A stretch of DNA of 64,000 nucleotides from Cellulomonas xiejunii (GTDB taxonomy: Bacteria; Actinomycetota; Actinomycetes; Actinomycetales; Cellulomonadaceae), in NCBI RefSeq assembly GCF_024508315.1, contig NZ_CP101987.1, forward strand, positions 3,782,001 to 3,846,000, given 5' to 3'. The notes beneath the pieces are model-generated. The model did not search any database and had not been told where the DNA came from. It saw nothing but the letters and a program-made list of their open reading frames with translations. Below, one piece after another: positions 62,497-64,000 of this stretch (position 1 is the stretch's first letter; the number at the start of each line of letters is the position of its first letter). The translations under genes and the position numbers were made by a program.

Positions 62497-64000
62497 GCTG
62501 ATCCTCCCGTGCGTGGCGCGTCCTGGTCCGCCAGCCGGCTCAGCATCGCGTTGTACTCGTCCATCTCGTCGTCGCCGTCCCGATCCACCCGGCGGTCCCG
62601 ATGACGCGCGGTCCGCTCGTCATCGCGGGTCCACTGCACGGCCACGACGATCGCCAGCGCGAGCGTCGGGATCTCCCCGATGCCCCACGCGATCGACCCG
62701 CCGAGCTGCTGGTCCCGGATGGCCGACGGCCCCCACGGCCGGCCCGTCAGGCCGAACCAGTCCGCCACGAGCAGCCCTTCACCGCCGACCAGCGCCACGC
62801 CGAAGAAGGCGTGGAACGCCATGGTCGCGAACAGCAGCAGCAGCCGCATCGGGTACGGCGGGCGCGTCGGGCCCGGGTCGACACCCGCGAGCGCGTTGAC
62901 GAACAGGTACCCCGCGAGCGTGAAGTGCACGACCATCGCCAGGTGCCCCACCTGGGTCCGCAGCGACCACTCGAACAGGCCGGAGTAGTAGAACAGCACC
63001 ATCGACCCGGCGAAGTTCACGGCTGCGACCAGCGGGTTCGCGAAGAACCGGCCGACGTGGCTGTGCACGAGCGTCAGAACCCACTCACGTGGACCCCGCG
63101 ACGCGTCCCCTCGCAGCGTCGTGGCGCGCGCCGGCACCGCACGCAGCAGCAGCGTCACGGGTGCCGAGAGCGCGAGGAACAGCGGCACCACCATGACGAG
63201 CACCATGTGCTGGATCATGTGCGCGCTGAACAGGAGGTGGCCGTAGACGGACGGCCCGCCGGACGTCGTCCAGGCGAACAGCAGCATGCCGACGACCCAG
63301 GACGCCGTGCGCAGCCAGGGCCACGCGTCGCCGCGGCGCCGCAGCCGCCGCACCCAGCGCAGGTAGACGACGATGCCCGCGGCCGCCGCGCACGCGAGGA
63401 GCACGTCCCAGCGCCACTCGGTGAGCCAGCGCAGCGTCGTCGGCTCGGGCGGCAGGGGGTGCCCGGTCAGGATGTAGGCGGGGGACGTGTCCGCCGCTGC
63501 GGCCTCCGGCACCGGCGGGGGTGACGAGCCGAGCGCGACGGCGACACCCGAGACGGCCCCCATGACCGCGAGCTCGACGAGCACCACGCGCCAGAACAGC
63601 ACCCCGCCGCGCGGCCCCGACAGTCGCGGGATGGTCGCGCGCCGGTGCGCCAGGCCCAGCAGGGCGAGGGCGCCGAACAGCAGGATCTTGACGACGAGCA
63701 GCACGCCGTAGCGCGTCTGCAGGCCGTCCCACCCGCCGAGCCGCACCACGCTGTTGACGACGCCGCTGATCGCGACGCCGGCGACGCACCACCCCGCTAG
63801 CACGGAGTACCGCGCGACCGCGGGCACGACGTCGGTGCCGAGCCGACCCACCAGCACCGCGAGCGCTCCGAGCGCACCGATCCACACCGCCGCGCTCACC
63901 AGGTGCAGCACCATCGCGGACGTCGCGAGGTCGTGGCTCGCCGCACCGGCCGCGTGGCCCGTCTGCCCGAGCTGCCACAGCGCGACGAGCGACAGCGCCG
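62493..64000 (-). CDS. CopD-CtaG fusion, cytochrome oxidase assembly/copper protein (partial)
   Basis: The frame runs open to the window edge, so the N-terminus is missing. The first visible part has the CopD region (MVLHLVSAAVWIGALGALAVL; WCVAGVAISGVVNSVV; RYGVLLVVKILLFGALA). Then comes a CtaG region with SVYGHLLFSAHMIQHMVLVM, ending in a hydrophilic tail after GGSIAWGIGEIPTLALAIV. Such fusions are common in actinobacteria and are thought to deliver copper to cytochrome c oxidase. It precedes the DUF4190-like gene with an ATGA overlap. Confidence 0.85.
   Translation of the reverse strand, partial: ALSLVALWQLGQTGHAAGAASHDLATSAMVLHLVSAAVWIGALGALAVLVGRLGTDVVPAVARYSVLAGWCVAGVAISGVVNSVVRLGGWDGLQTRYGVLLVVKILLFGALALLGLAHRRATIPRLSGPRGGVLFWRVVLVELAVMGAVSGVAVALGSSPPPVPEAAAADTSPAYILTGHPLPPEPTTLRWLTEWRWDVLLACAAAAGIVVYLRWVRRLRRRGDAWPWLRTASWVVGMLLFAWTTSGGPSVYGHLLFSAHMIQHMVLVMVVPLFLALSAPVTLLLRAVPARATTLRGDASRGPREWVLTLVHSHVGRFFANPLVAAVNFAGSMVLFYYSGLFEWSLRTQVGHLAMVVHFTLAGYLFVNALAGVDPGPTRPPYPMRLLLLFATMAFHAFFGVALVGGEGLLVADWFGLTGRPWGPSAIRDQQLGGSIAWGIGEIPTLALAIVVAVQWTRDDERTARHRDRRVDRDGDDEMDEYNAMLSRLADQDAPRTGGSA

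Noticed and set aside
1..64000. Insertion sequences, integrases, phage genes, rRNA or tRNA genes, and riboswitches
   Set aside because: I looked for transposase and integrase motifs, tRNA-like arms and long RNA-like conserved leaders, and saw none I could support. Remnants and repeats are reported instead.

Overview
The window is very GC-rich DNA (low to mid seventies percent by eye) with tightly packed genes, many GTG starts and many 1-4 base stop/start overlaps. This suggests a high-GC actinobacterium. The mix of a GH92 mannosidase, sucrose phosphorylase, an actinobacterial type I-E CRISPR-Cas locus, an ESX/WXG-type small protein and a CopD-CtaG fusion fits Micrococcales, perhaps a Cellulomonas relative. 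That placement is inference; no rRNA or tRNA gene is present to test it.

Layout. 1-6.5 kb: the tail of an unknown gene coupled to a nucleotidyltransferase-fold gene, then a three-gene ESX-like cassette on the minus strand (large coiled protein, lipoprotein, small WXG-like protein). The cassette is bracketed by two direct copies of a 369-bp block, the 3' end of a GAF-GAF histidine kinase gene. The right copy belongs to the intact kinase and the left is an orphan fragment. 6.8-13.2 kb (minus): small membrane protein, EI24 protein, two amino-acid permeases and an MMPL exporter, which is divergent from an OmpR/histidine-kinase pair (13.3-15.1 kb). 15.3-18.0 kb: arginine:ornithine antiporter and arginine deiminase. 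18.1-18.7 kb: a VapBC-type toxin-antitoxin module with a double-octamer operator candidate. 18.8-25.9 kb: Cu-Zn superoxide dismutase lipoprotein, maleylpyruvate-isomerase-like protein, APH-like kinase, HIT hydrolase, GH92 mannosidase and GT4 glycosyltransferase, with an inverted-repeat DNA family in two gaps. 26.0-27.8 kb: a flavin-dependent oxidoreductase between remnants of a reductase and of a LuxR regulator.

27.8-42.0 kb: a complete type I-E CRISPR-Cas system, cas3-casA-casB-cas7-cas5-cas6-cas1-cas2, in one co-directional operon. It is followed after a 59-bp leader by an array I counted as 84 repeats and 83 spacers (36896-41998). All proteins needed for adaptation, crRNA processing, Cascade and target degradation are present with their key motifs.

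42.2-45.7 kb (minus): a TctC-TctB-TctA tripartite tricarboxylate transporter operon ending in a universal stress protein. 45.8-53.5 kb: a polysaccharide deacetylase, then a sucrose/glucoside utilisation operon (binding protein, two permeases, alpha/beta hydrolase, sucrose phosphorylase). It is divergent from a LacI-family regulator, with a matching palindrome in front of the binding-protein gene. 53.6-64 kb: membrane protein, NERD-helicase, MFS transporter, degenerate NERD-like protein, MATE exporter with a 16-bp palindrome upstream, a free-standing CBM48-like protein, a DUF4190-like protein, and a CopD-CtaG protein cut by the window end.

Most worth a second look: the direct-repeat-bracketed ESX-like cassette, the tandem/inverted repeat family at 21.3 and 24.4 kb, and the large uniform CRISPR array with its C/G-restricted repeat-terminal base and odd distal spacers. 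I found no wholly new system that I can defend from sequence alone.
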